Part shown: positions 22,053 through 30,589 of the stretch, piece after piece
Layout: the number at the start of each line of letters is the position of its first letter
How positions within the stretch are numbered: the stretch's first letter is position 1
Assembly (NCBI GenBank): GCA_030595715.1
Contig: JAUVCN010000024.1
Span: 1-32,337, forward strand
Origin: Thermoplasmatales archaeon
GTDB taxonomy: Archaea; Thermoplasmatota; Penumbrarchaeia; Penumbrarchaeales; Penumbrarchaeaceae
DNA: 32,337 nt
Reading direction: 5' to 3'
Program-made: the position numbers and the translations under genes
Notes under the pieces: generated by a model
Told to the model about the DNA's origin: nothing
Seen by the model: only the letters and a program-made list of their open reading frames with translations
Databases searched by the model: none

Positions 22053-22567
22053 AGGCATATGAATGCTCGATAACAACACCTCTTGGACCAATGAAGGTCG
22101 TTCTTTCAGAATGTGGACTGGTATCCCTTGGGGTACAGAAGGAGGGTGACTGCCCGGAATGGTCCGACCCATACCAGAACAGGGGCGATGATCGATTGGC
22201 CGCGATCAAGACCTTTGTGAACGATTACTTCTACGGAAGAGACCCTGGAACGAAGGACATACCACTGGATATGACCGGGATATCTCCCTTCAGAAAGAGA
22301 GTTTATATCGAATTGATGAAGGTTCCTTACGGTGAGGTACTTACTTATGGGGAACTGGCCGAAAGAGCGGGTTCTCCCGGTGGTGCAAGGGCGGTGGGAA
22401 ACGCCATGAACTCCAACCCCTATCTTCTTATCGTTCCCTGTCACCGCGTTTTGGCTTCTCGAAGCAGGCATGGGTATTTACTTGGCGGATTCGGCATTGG
22501 CCTGGATGCAAAGAGGTTCCTGCTGAGATCCGAAGGGCATGATGAAACCGATATCACAGGGATGTGA
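22049..22567 (+). CDS. ogt: Methylated-DNA--protein-cysteine methyltransferase (MGMT/Ogt)
   Basis: The 172-aa suicide repair protein transfers O6-methyl groups from guanine to its own cysteine. The acceptor is in IVPCHRVLAS (C131), and the DNA-binding helix-turn-helix is in VPYGEVLTYGELAERAGSPGGARAVGNAMNSNP, with the conserved arginine finger (ARAVG). I prefer TTG 22049, which gives the usual MKAYECSITTPLGPM start, overlaps the GGGPS stop by 4 nt (TTGA) and has GGAGAGAGG upstream; the track's ATG 22031 would add six unconserved residues. Together with AlkD and Tag it makes three alkylation-repair proteins in this window. Confidence 0.93.
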   Translation: MKAYECSITTPLGPMKVVLSECGLVSLGVQKEGDCPEWSDPYQNRGDDRLAAIKTFVNDYFYGRDPGTKDIPLDMTGISPFRKRVYIELMKVPYGEVLTYGELAERAGSPGGARAVGNAMNSNPYLLIVPCHRVLASRSRHGYLLGGFGIGLDAKRFLLRSEGHDETDITGM

Positions 22568-22607
22568 CCCTAAAATTTTCTGATGGTAAAGATAATAGCG
22601 ACAAACA

Positions 22608-22641
22608 TTTATATCCAACTAGTAGATTTAGGTGAACCTAA
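22608..22641 (+). promoter_or_regulatory. feoA promoter with DtxR/IdeR-type operator
   Basis: TTTATAT at 22608-22614 is the TATA box and predicts a start near 22637. TTAGGT-GA-ACCTAA (22628-22641) is a perfect 6-2-6 palindrome matching the half-sites of DtxR/IdeR iron boxes and overlaps that start. Repression by an Fe(II)-loaded DtxR-type protein would block initiation when iron is abundant. Confidence 0.72.
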
Positions 22642-22662
22642 CAAGAATAGGATGACCTGAAT

Positions 22663-22905
22663 ATGAACCCGATCACGATCCCAAGGGTGAGAAGACCGCT
22701 CTCCAATGTCAAAGAGGGAGAAAAGGTCACTGTCATGTTGATCAAAGGGGGCCGTGGGGTCAATCGAAGATTGAGCGAACTCGGTATCGGAACAGGATCC
22801 GAGATCAAGATGGTCCAGAACTCCGGTGGTCCCGTCATTGTTGTAGTTGGAGATTCCAGAATGGGTCTTGGACATGGCGTTGCCAGCAAGATCGAGGTCG
22901 AATGA
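22663..22905 (+). CDS. feoA: FeoA-domain protein (ferrous iron transport)
   Basis: The 80-aa protein is a stand-alone FeoA domain, an SH3-like beta-barrel that assists the FeoB ferrous iron transporter. Typical features are PLSNVKEGEKVTVM at the first strand, GGRGVNRRLSELGIGTGSEIKMV as the conserved loop and turn, and a glycine-rich end GHGVASKIEVE. The GTPase FeoB is not encoded in the window, so it must be elsewhere. The operator immediately upstream provides good evidence of iron control. The gene is followed by an eight-T run typical of an archaeal terminator, so it is probably transcribed alone. Confidence 0.9.
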   Translation: MNPITIPRVRRPLSNVKEGEKVTVMLIKGGRGVNRRLSELGIGTGSEIKMVQNSGGPVIVVVGDSRMGLGHGVASKIEVE

Positions 22906-22912
22906 TCCTGCA

Positions 22913-22930
22913 ATAATTTTTTTTATTGTT
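22913..22930 (+). terminator. Oligo-T terminator after feoA
   Basis: AATAATTTTTTTTATTG starts within ~8 nt of the feoA stop. The run of eight T matches the usual archaeal intrinsic terminator, which needs no hairpin. Confidence 0.55.
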
Positions 22931-23041
22931 TATGGTCCAGGGATTCCAAATAGGTAGCAGATCATATCTGGTTAACAATAGCTCCCGCTATGGGAAAAAA
23001 TGGGTGGTCCCTTCGGCCTCCCTGTTCTTGATTGCCTGTTT

Positions 23042-23287
23042 TCAGTGGTCCTTCATCTTCTTTATGATAACATTTCCGTCCATCGATGCATATGGCGATG
23101 AGTATAGATTGATGCTTCCGATAATATCATCGAGGTCCTCAACGGAGTGGATCTCGTATTCTTTTGTCGGGAACACTTTCAAAGTACCATTGACTTCATA
23201 TTCCATGTCTATCAAAGATTCCAACTGACCTCTGACCCTAAGCAGATCACTGTAGCGTGTGATTTTCTCTGGGCCTTTCGGTTTCAT
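23042..23287 (-). CDS. Small conserved-looking protein of unknown function
   Basis: The 81-aa product is MKPKGPEKITRYSDLL... and contains RVRGQLESLIDMEYEVNGTLKVF and EYEIHSVEDLDDIIGSINLY, a helix followed by two charged beta-strand-like segments. No family is recognised. The track begins at 23329, but AAGGAGAGATC sits ideally before the ATG at 23287, so I use that. The acidic, lysine-rich composition suggests a soluble cytosolic protein. It converges on feoA, with the T-run lying between them, and has no obvious partner. The good ribosome-binding site and clean frame make it a probable gene. Confidence 0.6.
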   Translation of the reverse strand: MKPKGPEKITRYSDLLRVRGQLESLIDMEYEVNGTLKVFPTKEYEIHSVEDLDDIIGSINLYSSPYASMDGNVIIKKMKDH

Positions 23288-23396
23288 ATGATCTCTCCTT
23301 GTTTCATCCGATCTTCCCGGCATTTTCACTCATTGTCGAACTTTCAAACGTCGGAAAGGTCTCACCGAGATTCAGGTCCTTTCCCTGTTATGGTTT

Positions 23397-23615
23397 TTAG
23401 AACCAATTCTCGGGGAGATAATACATAGCATTCAGGGAATATCTATCTTTCTCCCTGACATGTACAAAAACACTCAACTTATCGATAAAGTGAACGACAT
23501 AGGATATAATATATTGATGATCACACCCTTGGTCCTGATCTTTCGGATCGATATCATTGCCACGACAATGATCCATTGACCACTGTATTGTATGATCTTT
23601 ACACTCATTGCACAA
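23397..23615 (-). CDS. Cys/His-rich small protein, possible zinc binder
   Basis: This 72-aa frame contains CNECKDHTIQW, DHCRGND and GCDHQY, a pattern of two CX2C-like or CX2H ligand pairs that could bind zinc, followed by a conserved-looking YVVHFIDKLSVFVHVREKDRYSL and an ending of LPENWF. The only start near the pattern is TTG at 23615. The TATA-like AATAAAACC (23638-23644 read on this strand) is ~26 nt upstream, which would make it leaderless. Against it: weak start, no ATG and no known family. It may be a shadow, but its amino-acid pattern looks selected. Function unknown. Confidence 0.45.
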   Translation of the reverse strand: MCNECKDHTIQWSMDHCRGNDIDPKDQDQGCDHQYIISYVVHFIDKLSVFVHVREKDRYSLNAMYYLPENWF

Positions 23616-23637
23616 AAACAGTTCATGGATGGGAAGG

Positions 23638-23644
23638 TTTTATT
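23638..23644. promoter_or_regulatory. Shared TATA box of the 23615/23665 divergent pair
   Basis: TTTTATT is centred ~24 nt from ATG 23665 on the right and ~26 nt from TTG 23615 on the left, so it could promote leaderless transcripts in both directions. Confidence 0.4.
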
Positions 23645-23664
23645 CCTGAGTGATCCATATCCCG

Positions 23665-25383
23665 ATGAGGGAGTGGATGAAAAGACCATCTTTATCAGCA
23701 ATTGTTGTTGTTGTAGTATTACTATTTTCCATCATCTTTCTGCTCAAAGGGATAGATGATGTATCTGCTGTTGGGGAGGTGGAGTTCTCCGTAGAGTACG
23801 ACATGGACTATCCAGGTTACGATCATAAGCATTCTGTTGAGCTTCCATTTTCCGAAAGCCCTGATGGAATGACCATCGAGAGTATCGGTTCTACCGAGAT
23901 CTCATTGACCGGAAGAGTGAATGTCACTTCCGAATATCCTCATTATTTTCAGGTCCTTTTGGTGAAATACTACATTTCGGTCCGCGATCATGATTATGAT
24001 GCTCACGACTATGATGGAGATACTATCCACCCGGAATTTACCATGGAACCTTCTCCAATGATGATCACAGGCCTGGGTCCAGGAGAAACAGAGATCATTG
24101 AATTCACACTGACAATGACACTTGATGATCAATTTCAGGGTGGCTGGAATGATATCTGGATAATTTGGTATATTGAAAGCGCAACAGGACCCTACAGAAC
24201 AGATTCACAGGAAGATGAACTTGAGCTGTGGATCGATCCAATTGTTCGTCTGGATCTGATCCCGAGCGAGGACAGAGAGATATTGGTAACATATAATGGG
24301 AACGAGATGTTCGATTTTGATATCGTGAATTCGGGAAACATGATGCAACCATATGTTTGGGGTGATATTACCTGTGGGGAAGACCTTGAAGGAAATGGAA
24401 TATCATCATTGGTTTGGGTTTCCATGGAATATGAGCACCAGGAATATTATGAGACAATGTCCATTCTTATCAGTGCCGATGATGCACTTATTGGTGCACA
24501 ATTCGATATACGCCTTAACCTCTACGATGAAGATAACAACACTTATGATTCAGAGGAAATAGTACTGAAGATCATCGAAATAGTGGACATAGATGATAAA
24601 TCTGATCCGGAGGACCCGGAACCTGAAGATCCTCCTCACGATGATAATGATCCGGAACTTGTCATCGACGTGGATGTTGAAACCTTTCACTACCGGACCT
24701 TCAGAAAGGATGGGAATATATCTGTTGAGATCATCTTAGAAGGAACAACGTCCGGTTGCAACCAGATAGTGATCATGTTCGGAAAAGAATTCAGCGATCC
24801 CATGTATGATCACTCCTGGAAGATCGATACGTTCGATTCGGAATGGGACGGTTTCAGATATGATGGAACCGGCTGCACATATCACATCAAGGAGTTCGAG
24901 GATACTTCCATATCGGGTGATTGGTCCGAATTCTCCCTTCATGTATTCTACACCATTGACCTGGAATACTTCCAGGGGTTGTGGAATAATGAGATACAAG
25001 AGGTGACTGATGATAGCTTCCCGCATATCGGAGATAAAATGATCTTCAATGTAATTGCCATGGATGAGATCAACAGTATTGAAGGAGATATCGGGGCCTG
25101 GGAAGGATACACCTATGTAACTCTCGCCGAGGATCCGAACAGTGCTGATCTTCCATACGATCCACTGACAGATGAGGAATTGGAATTTGCATCAAGAGGG
25201 TTGCTGGCAGTATTGATCACTTTGATCCTGAGTTCGATATTGGTGGCTCTGCTTCCGATCATCGCAACCATTATTGTCGTCGTCATTGTGGTATATGCGA
25301 TATCAAAGAACAGCAAGAAGAAGACAAAGGACACTGCTATCACACATCAAGGTCCTGCCGGGGTCCAGGCAGGATCGCCATAA
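23665..25383 (+). CDS. Double-anchored surface protein with acidic linker
   Basis: With ATG 23665 the protein has 572 residues. An N-terminal hydrophobic segment (SAIVVVVVLLFSIIFLLKGI) acts as signal anchor, and a second (LLAVLITLILSSILVALLPIIATIIVVVIVVYAI) near residues 517-550 ends in a lysine-rich cytosolic tail. The extracellular part holds two beta-rich halves joined by an acidic, proline-rich linker (DPEDPEPEDPPHDDNDPE). It is rich in Asp and Glu, possibly calcium-binding. No enzyme motif or family is recognised. Its last 37 nt overlap the end of the convergent C25 peptidase gene, so the two mRNAs are complementary there. The leaderless TATA is at 23638-23644. Confidence 0.75.
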   Translation: MREWMKRPSLSAIVVVVVLLFSIIFLLKGIDDVSAVGEVEFSVEYDMDYPGYDHKHSVELPFSESPDGMTIESIGSTEISLTGRVNVTSEYPHYFQVLLVKYYISVRDHDYDAHDYDGDTIHPEFTMEPSPMMITGLGPGETEIIEFTLTMTLDDQFQGGWNDIWIIWYIESATGPYRTDSQEDELELWIDPIVRLDLIPSEDREILVTYNGNEMFDFDIVNSGNMMQPYVWGDITCGEDLEGNGISSLVWVSMEYEHQEYYETMSILISADDALIGAQFDIRLNLYDEDNNTYDSEEIVLKIIEIVDIDDKSDPEDPEPEDPPHDDNDPELVIDVDVETFHYRTFRKDGNISVEIILEGTTSGCNQIVIMFGKEFSDPMYDHSWKIDTFDSEWDGFRYDGTGCTYHIKEFEDTSISGDWSEFSLHVFYTIDLEYFQGLWNNEIQEVTDDSFPHIGDKMIFNVIAMDEINSIEGDIGAWEGYTYVTLAEDPNSADLPYDPLTDEELEFASRGLLAVLITLILSSILVALLPIIATIIVVVIVVYAISKNSKKKTKDTAITHQGPAGVQAGSP

Positions 25384-27281
25384 AGCACGTATTCCCACAT
25401 GGCAACAGAAGCCTCGAATGCTTCGTTCGATGAGTCATCGTTCACCCATTTATCTATCATCTCGTTCCTGGAGATCATCAAAAGCTCTCCCGTGGTCATT
25501 CCGCCATTGACGAAGTTCTCCGATATTCTGTCAACCAGATACAGGGCGCCGGTATCGATCAGAAGACCCTGTTCTCCCTGCCCGACCTTGAAAAGACCGT
25601 ATGCAAGTCTCGTGGATCCGATATAGCCGTTCTGACCTGCATGGATGAATGCAAGGGATATCTTGTCATCCTGGTGGTCATCGAGATTGTCCACTCTTCC
25701 TGTTAGACATGCCATGACCGCAGAGAATCCGGGTTTCATGGTCTGGGTGGTGATGAACTTAGCATCGATATTGTCAGCATAGTTGGAATACCAGGCGGAC
25801 TGTAATCCATGGCCACAGTACATCATGTAGTTCATCTTGTCCATCACCATGTCCGCTGTTACATCATTGAGAAGCAAGGATTCCTCTGTTGTGACGAACA
25901 TCCCGCCATCACCCAGGACATCATATTGATACTTCTTCATATGCTTCAGCGCGGCTGGCATCGGGAAAGGTTTGGTGGTTCCCACAAAAACTCCGGCATT
26001 ATCCTTCCAGTCAGGTGATAGGGTGTCGTAGATCCTCTGGTCCACATCGTTGCCCCTCTCGAAATCATACTCGGAATATTCATCGAAGCCCATGGTCCTT
26101 GCATTTAAGAGAGCAGTATCTGTCAGAGACCTTCCAAGGATCCTTCCATATGCGATATCCTGATGTTCATCGCCTTCCGTGTCGGCAAAGTAGTAATCCG
26201 AGGCAATGAAATTCGTATTCGAGAAGAAAACATCATCTCCCCCATCTCCGAAATCCTCATAATGGTAGGGGACGGCAATGGGGTCCCCGACGATCCCAAG
26301 GAATTTCAGATCGAATGCCGAAGTGGAGTTCCCCTCTTCAATGGCATGCAGGACCTTGTCCTTGATGGTATCGGAGTAATTGTTGGCAATCTCGACCGAT
26401 GCTCCCATCTGATTGTAATGGACCCTGTCATCGAAATTCACCCCGATCTCATCTTTCGAATATCCTTTGACAAAGAACATCAGGGCCATTCTGTATGCTG
26501 CAAGTTGAGCTGAAGTTGATGATACGCCCCGAACTGGTAGGTATCCTGGTTCTCCCCATCCATTGTCAATATCATCAGGATTTGTAACTATCATGTAGTC
26601 GGAAGAGTCCCCTTTGGATTCAAGACACCATAGGAAGAATCCATTGTGGCAGGGTTCTGTACCTCCCAGGGCCATGGTCGGGACGCTTAGGAGGGGCCCA
26701 TCGTCCATGGAGATCGCAAATCTAACCCCCAGATCATCCATCAGATCCTCCAGGGGTTCTGAATTCTCTGTTGCGAATACCATGGGGATGTCATAATATG
26801 AGGACAGAGCAACTGCTTTCATTCCGCTTCTGTAGGATGAATAGATCACCAGGAGGTCGGATGCCTGATAGCAATTACGGGCAAAAGATATTGTTGCTTC
26901 TTCGGGAATGGATGGATCCACTTCAAGAGGTTCCCTTGGAGATAGTGAAAGATATCTTTCCAGAGCATCGCCGGTCTCGTCGATCATTATCAAAGGTGTG
27001 TATTCCGGCTGCCCGGAAATGAACCTGATAGATGCAGCAGATATCGCAATGGATGTCTCAAATGCGTTGTCCCTGACAGAATCGATCAGTATCACTTTAT
27101 TTTCAAGGTAGCTGGTCCTGGATGATGTTCCTTCGTTCAATCTGTCCACCCAGATCTTTGATGGAAGTTCCTTATCCCTTGAAATGTCCTCTCCCTTCAT
27201 TGAGATGAACAAGAGACCCGAGATCAGCAGGATGGACACTATACTCACAGCGATGGCGACCTTCCTTTTATCTATTGACAT
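25347..27281 (-). CDS. Membrane-anchored C25 (gingipain-like) cysteine peptidase
   Basis: With ATG 27281 the protein has 644 residues. One N-terminal helix (KVAIAVSIVSILLISGLLFI) anchors it with the catalytic part outside. Motifs of family C25 are clear: FLGIVGDPIAVPY, SDYYFADTEGDEHQDIAYGRI, then catalytic H491 in YCGHGLQS and C525 in VMACLTG, 34 residues apart as in gingipain. The domain is therefore likely active, cutting after an unknown residue. It may act in surface protein processing, degradation of external protein or protein sorting. The track start (TTG 27326) was rejected. Its tail overlaps the convergent surface protein gene by 37 nt. It shares an AT-rich promoter with the gene at 27370. 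Confidence 0.85.
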   Translation of the reverse strand: MSIDKRKVAIAVSIVSILLISGLLFISMKGEDISRDKELPSKIWVDRLNEGTSSRTSYLENKVILIDSVRDNAFETSIAISAASIRFISGQPEYTPLIMIDETGDALERYLSLSPREPLEVDPSIPEEATISFARNCYQASDLLVIYSSYRSGMKAVALSSYYDIPMVFATENSEPLEDLMDDLGVRFAISMDDGPLLSVPTMALGGTEPCHNGFFLWCLESKGDSSDYMIVTNPDDIDNGWGEPGYLPVRGVSSTSAQLAAYRMALMFFVKGYSKDEIGVNFDDRVHYNQMGASVEIANNYSDTIKDKVLHAIEEGNSTSAFDLKFLGIVGDPIAVPYHYEDFGDGGDDVFFSNTNFIASDYYFADTEGDEHQDIAYGRILGRSLTDTALLNARTMGFDEYSEYDFERGNDVDQRIYDTLSPDWKDNAGVFVGTTKPFPMPAALKHMKKYQYDVLGDGGMFVTTEESLLLNDVTADMVMDKMNYMMYCGHGLQSAWYSNYADNIDAKFITTQTMKPGFSAVMACLTGRVDNLDDHQDDKISLAFIHAGQNGYIGSTRLAYGLFKVGQGEQGLLIDTGALYLVDRISENFVNGGMTTGELLMISRNEMIDKWVNDDSSNEAFEASVAMWEYVLYGDPAWTPAGP

Positions 27282-27333
27282 GGAAACCAACCCTTCAAGG
27301 AGCCTTAGATAGAATAATCTTTTCAAACCTAGA

Positions 27334-27346
27334 GTAAAATTAAAAG
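27334..27346. promoter_or_regulatory. Bidirectional promoter between C25 peptidase and REC/PPDK gene
   Basis: The AT-rich GTAAAATTAAAAG lies ~29 nt from ATG 27370 (leaderless) and on the other strand reads CTTTTAATTTTAC, giving a ~30-nt leader for the C25 peptidase gene. Confidence 0.4.
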
Positions 27347-27369
27347 TAACTTACAACGTTTTCCGCCTC

Positions 27370-30354
27370 ATGGAAAGATCCGTTCATGACGATCATGATC
27401 ATAATATCAACTATGACGCGGATTATCGACCTGTTTTCCATGATTTCTACGATCTTATGAGATGGAGGGTATCTAAGATACTGCTTGTATCGAGCCTTTA
27501 CGATGCTTTCACACTCGAGGAGGAAGGTCTCATTTTTGAACAGATCTCAAGCGAATATCGGGACCTCGCGCTCCCGTTCCCACCCCAGGTCATAAGGGTT
27601 TCCACTGCTGAAATGGCACTTCTGGAACTGGAAAGGACACAGTACGATCTGATCATCACCATGGCCAGACTTCCCGATATGGATCCATTTAAATTCGGTA
27701 ATAAAGCAAAGGGTGTTCAGGATGATATCCCTGTTGTGATGTTGCTCACAGATGCCGGGGATATTTCGCTCTTTCACACTCCTGGTAAATATGGTGGCGT
27801 GGACAAGATATTCTTCTGGAATGGGGATTCGGCGCTGTTCCTTGCTATCGTGAAGTACGTGGAAGACCAGAAGAATATAGTGCATGATATCAAGACCGGT
27901 CTTGTCAGGGTGATCCTGGTCGTTGAGAACGATCCAAGATATTACTCGCTCTTTTTACCATTGATCCTGACCGTTATCGTCAGACAGACAAAGAACCTGA
28001 TCCAGGAGGGGCTCAACGAGCAGGAGAAGATGCTTAGGAAAAGAGCCAGACCCAAGATCCTTCTGGCCGAGACATATGATGAGGCATTGGAATTGTATGA
28101 ACGATACAAGGGCAACATGCTTGGCATCATTTCTGATGTGTCTTATCCAAAGAAGGGAAAGAAGTTCCAGAACGCCGGTTTTTCTCTGGCGAAGGAGGTC
28201 GATCCGGATATCCCCATGATCCTCCAGTCCAGCCAGCTTGAGAATGAAATAAAGGCCAAACGGCTGGGGATACCGTTCATCAACAAGAATTCGGAGACAC
28301 TTCTGCAGGAGATCAGAGAATGGTTCCAGACCAGCCTTGGTTTCGGCCCATTCTTGTTCAGTACACCGGAGGGAAAATTCATCGGTCATGCAAATGATCT
28401 GAAGGAGTTCCTGAATGTGATCGAGGATATCTCTCCGGAATCGATGAACTTCCATGGAAGGGCCAATGCTTTTTCCAACTGGTTCTTCTCAAGAGGTGAG
28501 ATAGACCTCGCCAGAAAGCTCAGGAAGAAGAAGGTCTCGGACTTCCCTTCAGGGGAGAAAATGAAGAGATATCTTGTGAAACAGATCAAGGATTCCCATC
28601 GAAGGAAGCAGCAAGGGATCATAATCGATTTCGAGAATCAAACATTCGAGTTCGAAGGGACAATAACACGTCTTGGAGGAGGTTCCCTAGGAGGAAAAGG
28701 ACGGGGGATCGCATTCCTCTCAACCTTGATACATCAGTCAAATCTGGGTTCATTGATCAAAGGATGTTCGATAAAGGTTCCCGCCTCATTGATCCTCGGA
28801 ACAGATATCTTTTCCAAGTTCATGGAAAACAATGGTTTCAATGAAATGTCCATGGAGAAATTGAATGATGATAATATAAGAGAACTATTCTTGAAGTCAC
28901 CATTGGATTATGAGACCATGGAATCACTCGCAATATTCCTCGCTCATGTGGATTATCCGATAGCGGTAAGATCATCATCACTGCTTGAGGATTCCCAGAA
29001 CCAACCCTTTGCGGGTATCTATTCCACATATATTCTGCCCAATAGATGTGAAGATGATGAACAGAGGTTGAAGGAACTTGTCGATGCGATCAAACTCGTG
29101 TACGCTTCAGCATTTTTCAAGGATGCCAGAGCATACATCCAATCAACGGTCCATGTCCAGGAAGAGGAAAAGATGGCGGTGGTCATCCAGAAACTGATCG
29201 GAACCGAACATAAGGATCACTTTTATCCTCTATTCTCCGGGGTGGCCCAGACATTCAACTTCTACCCTGTATCACCCCTGAAGAGAGACGATGGCATAGC
29301 AAGTATCGCTCTTGGTCTGGGGAGGATAGTTGTCGAAGGTGAGCAGGTCATGAGCTTCTCTCCGGAGCATCCGAAAGTGATCCCCGGATTCGCCAACGTT
29401 GATGATGTATTGAGCAATTCACAGAACCACTTTTACTCATTGGATATGTCAAAAGTTTGTTTCGATCTCAAACAAGGAGAGGATTGCACTCTCTTAAAAA
29501 GTAACATCTCCAAAGCGGAGGAAGATGGGGTCCTCGACTATCTGGCCTCCACATATGATGTGAATGATAACAGGATACGTGACGGTGCTGGAAGGACGGG
29601 ACCCAAAGTGATCACATTTTCCGGGATCCTTAACTATAATATGGTTCCCCTCGACAAGATCATCAAGGCGATCCTTCAGATAGGAACAAAAGGCATGGGT
29701 AGACCTGTCGAGATAGAGTTTGCAGGAATAATCAACGAGAAGGAAAAACCGGAATTCTATGTTCTTCAGATCAGGCCCCTTGTCACATTGAAGGAAAGGA
29801 CCCAGGTCAGGATCGATAAGAAAGAAGAGGAGAGTTCTATCATTCTATCGAATAAAGCCATGGGAAATGGGGTCATCCAGGATATCAGGGATATAATTCT
29901 TGTCACCCCTGATTCCTTTGATAATATTCGAACAGTGGAGATAGCAGATGAGATAGGGAGGATCAATGAGCAATTGGGTGATAAGCAGTATATCCTCGTT
30001 GGGCCAGGGAGATGGGGGACCAGGGACAGATTCTTAGGAATTCCGGTCCAGTGGAATCAGATATCCGGAGCCAGATGTATGGTGGAAATACAGCTCAAGG
30101 ACTTTCGAGTAGATCCATCTCACGGTACCCATTTTTTCCATAATCTAACATCACTTGGCATTCCCTATTTTACGGTCCAATATTCTTCGAAGGATCAGAG
30201 GGTGGATTGGGATTGGTTGCTCTCAAGGGAACACGAACCTCGTGGAGATATGGTAAGGCACATCCATCTCGATGATCCGATCATGATCAAGGTGGATGGC
30301 AAGAAGGGAAAGGGTATAATTTTCCGGCAGGAGGACCCGGATGAATATTCATAA
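27370..30354 (+). CDS. Receiver-like/PEP-synthase ATP-grasp fusion protein
   Basis: The 994-aa protein has an unusual architecture. Residues ~35-160 and ~175-330 look like degenerate response-regulator receiver domains (KILLVSSLYDAF, DLIITMARLPDM, IPVVMLLTDAG; VRVILVVENDP, LGIISDVSYP). From ~430 to 800 it carries the PEP/pyruvate-binding ATP-grasp domain of PEP synthase and PPDK, with RLGGGSLGGKGRG, YPIAVRSSSLLEDSQNQPFAGIYSTY and VEIEFAGI.. followed by VLQIRPL. The swivelling phosphohistidine and TIM-barrel domains are missing; instead there is a conserved C-terminal region (LVGPGRWGTRDRF, DPSHGTHFFHNLTS). Relatives occur in Bacteroidetes-type bacteria. Probably a regulated phosphotransfer protein whose acceptor is unknown. 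Cytosolic. Confidence 0.85.
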   Translation: MERSVHDDHDHNINYDADYRPVFHDFYDLMRWRVSKILLVSSLYDAFTLEEEGLIFEQISSEYRDLALPFPPQVIRVSTAEMALLELERTQYDLIITMARLPDMDPFKFGNKAKGVQDDIPVVMLLTDAGDISLFHTPGKYGGVDKIFFWNGDSALFLAIVKYVEDQKNIVHDIKTGLVRVILVVENDPRYYSLFLPLILTVIVRQTKNLIQEGLNEQEKMLRKRARPKILLAETYDEALELYERYKGNMLGIISDVSYPKKGKKFQNAGFSLAKEVDPDIPMILQSSQLENEIKAKRLGIPFINKNSETLLQEIREWFQTSLGFGPFLFSTPEGKFIGHANDLKEFLNVIEDISPESMNFHGRANAFSNWFFSRGEIDLARKLRKKKVSDFPSGEKMKRYLVKQIKDSHRRKQQGIIIDFENQTFEFEGTITRLGGGSLGGKGRGIAFLSTLIHQSNLGSLIKGCSIKVPASLILGTDIFSKFMENNGFNEMSMEKLNDDNIRELFLKSPLDYETMESLAIFLAHVDYPIAVRSSSLLEDSQNQPFAGIYSTYILPNRCEDDEQRLKELVDAIKLVYASAFFKDARAYIQSTVHVQEEEKMAVVIQKLIGTEHKDHFYPLFSGVAQTFNFYPVSPLKRDDGIASIALGLGRIVVEGEQVMSFSPEHPKVIPGFANVDDVLSNSQNHFYSLDMSKVCFDLKQGEDCTLLKSNISKAEEDGVLDYLASTYDVNDNRIRDGAGRTGPKVITFSGILNYNMVPLDKIIKAILQIGTKGMGRPVEIEFAGIINEKEKPEFYVLQIRPLVTLKERTQVRIDKKEEESSIILSNKAMGNGVIQDIRDIILVTPDSFDNIRTVEIADEIGRINEQLGDKQYILVGPGRWGTRDRFLGIPVQWNQISGARCMVEIQLKDFRVDPSHGTHFFHNLTSLGIPYFTVQYSSKDQRVDWDWLLSREHEPRGDMVRHIHLDDPIMIKVDGKKGKGIIFRQEDPDEYS

Positions 30355-30391
30355 TATTCGGAAGAGAACGAGAACTTAAACAGGATTGAGT

Positions 30392-30589
30392 TCAAAGCTC
30401 TCTATAATCTGCAGGTATCAATTTCTTGGCAATAGGATCACCATAATGCGGATTCACTTTGATCAATTCAACCTTCTTCTTAATGGAATTCAAAATGGAT
30501 CTCTCAATTTTTGATTCTTCAGAATGTTCATTCAGGTGACGATATGCTTCTTCCGCTTCTTCAGAAAGAATGACCCGGACTAATTTCAT
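30392..30589 (-). CDS. Truncated RelE/ParE-type toxin
   Basis: The 65-aa product begins like an archaeal RelE/ParE toxin: RVILSEEAEEAYRHLNEHS, IERSILNSIKKKVELIKVNPHYGDPIAKKLIP. Full-length relatives, as I recall, continue for some 25-50 residues through a strand with YG..NL.R..L...WRMLY that carries the catalytic residues. Here the frame stops at ADYREL and the following sequence in any frame shows no such match. The toxin is thus probably inactive. It begins by a 4-nt ATGA overlap with the antitoxin-like gene. The truncated end lies 38 nt from the REC/PPDK gene, so a deletion at that junction is plausible. Confidence 0.72.
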   Translation of the reverse strand: MKLVRVILSEEAEEAYRHLNEHSEESKIERSILNSIKKKVELIKVNPHYGDPIAKKLIPADYREL

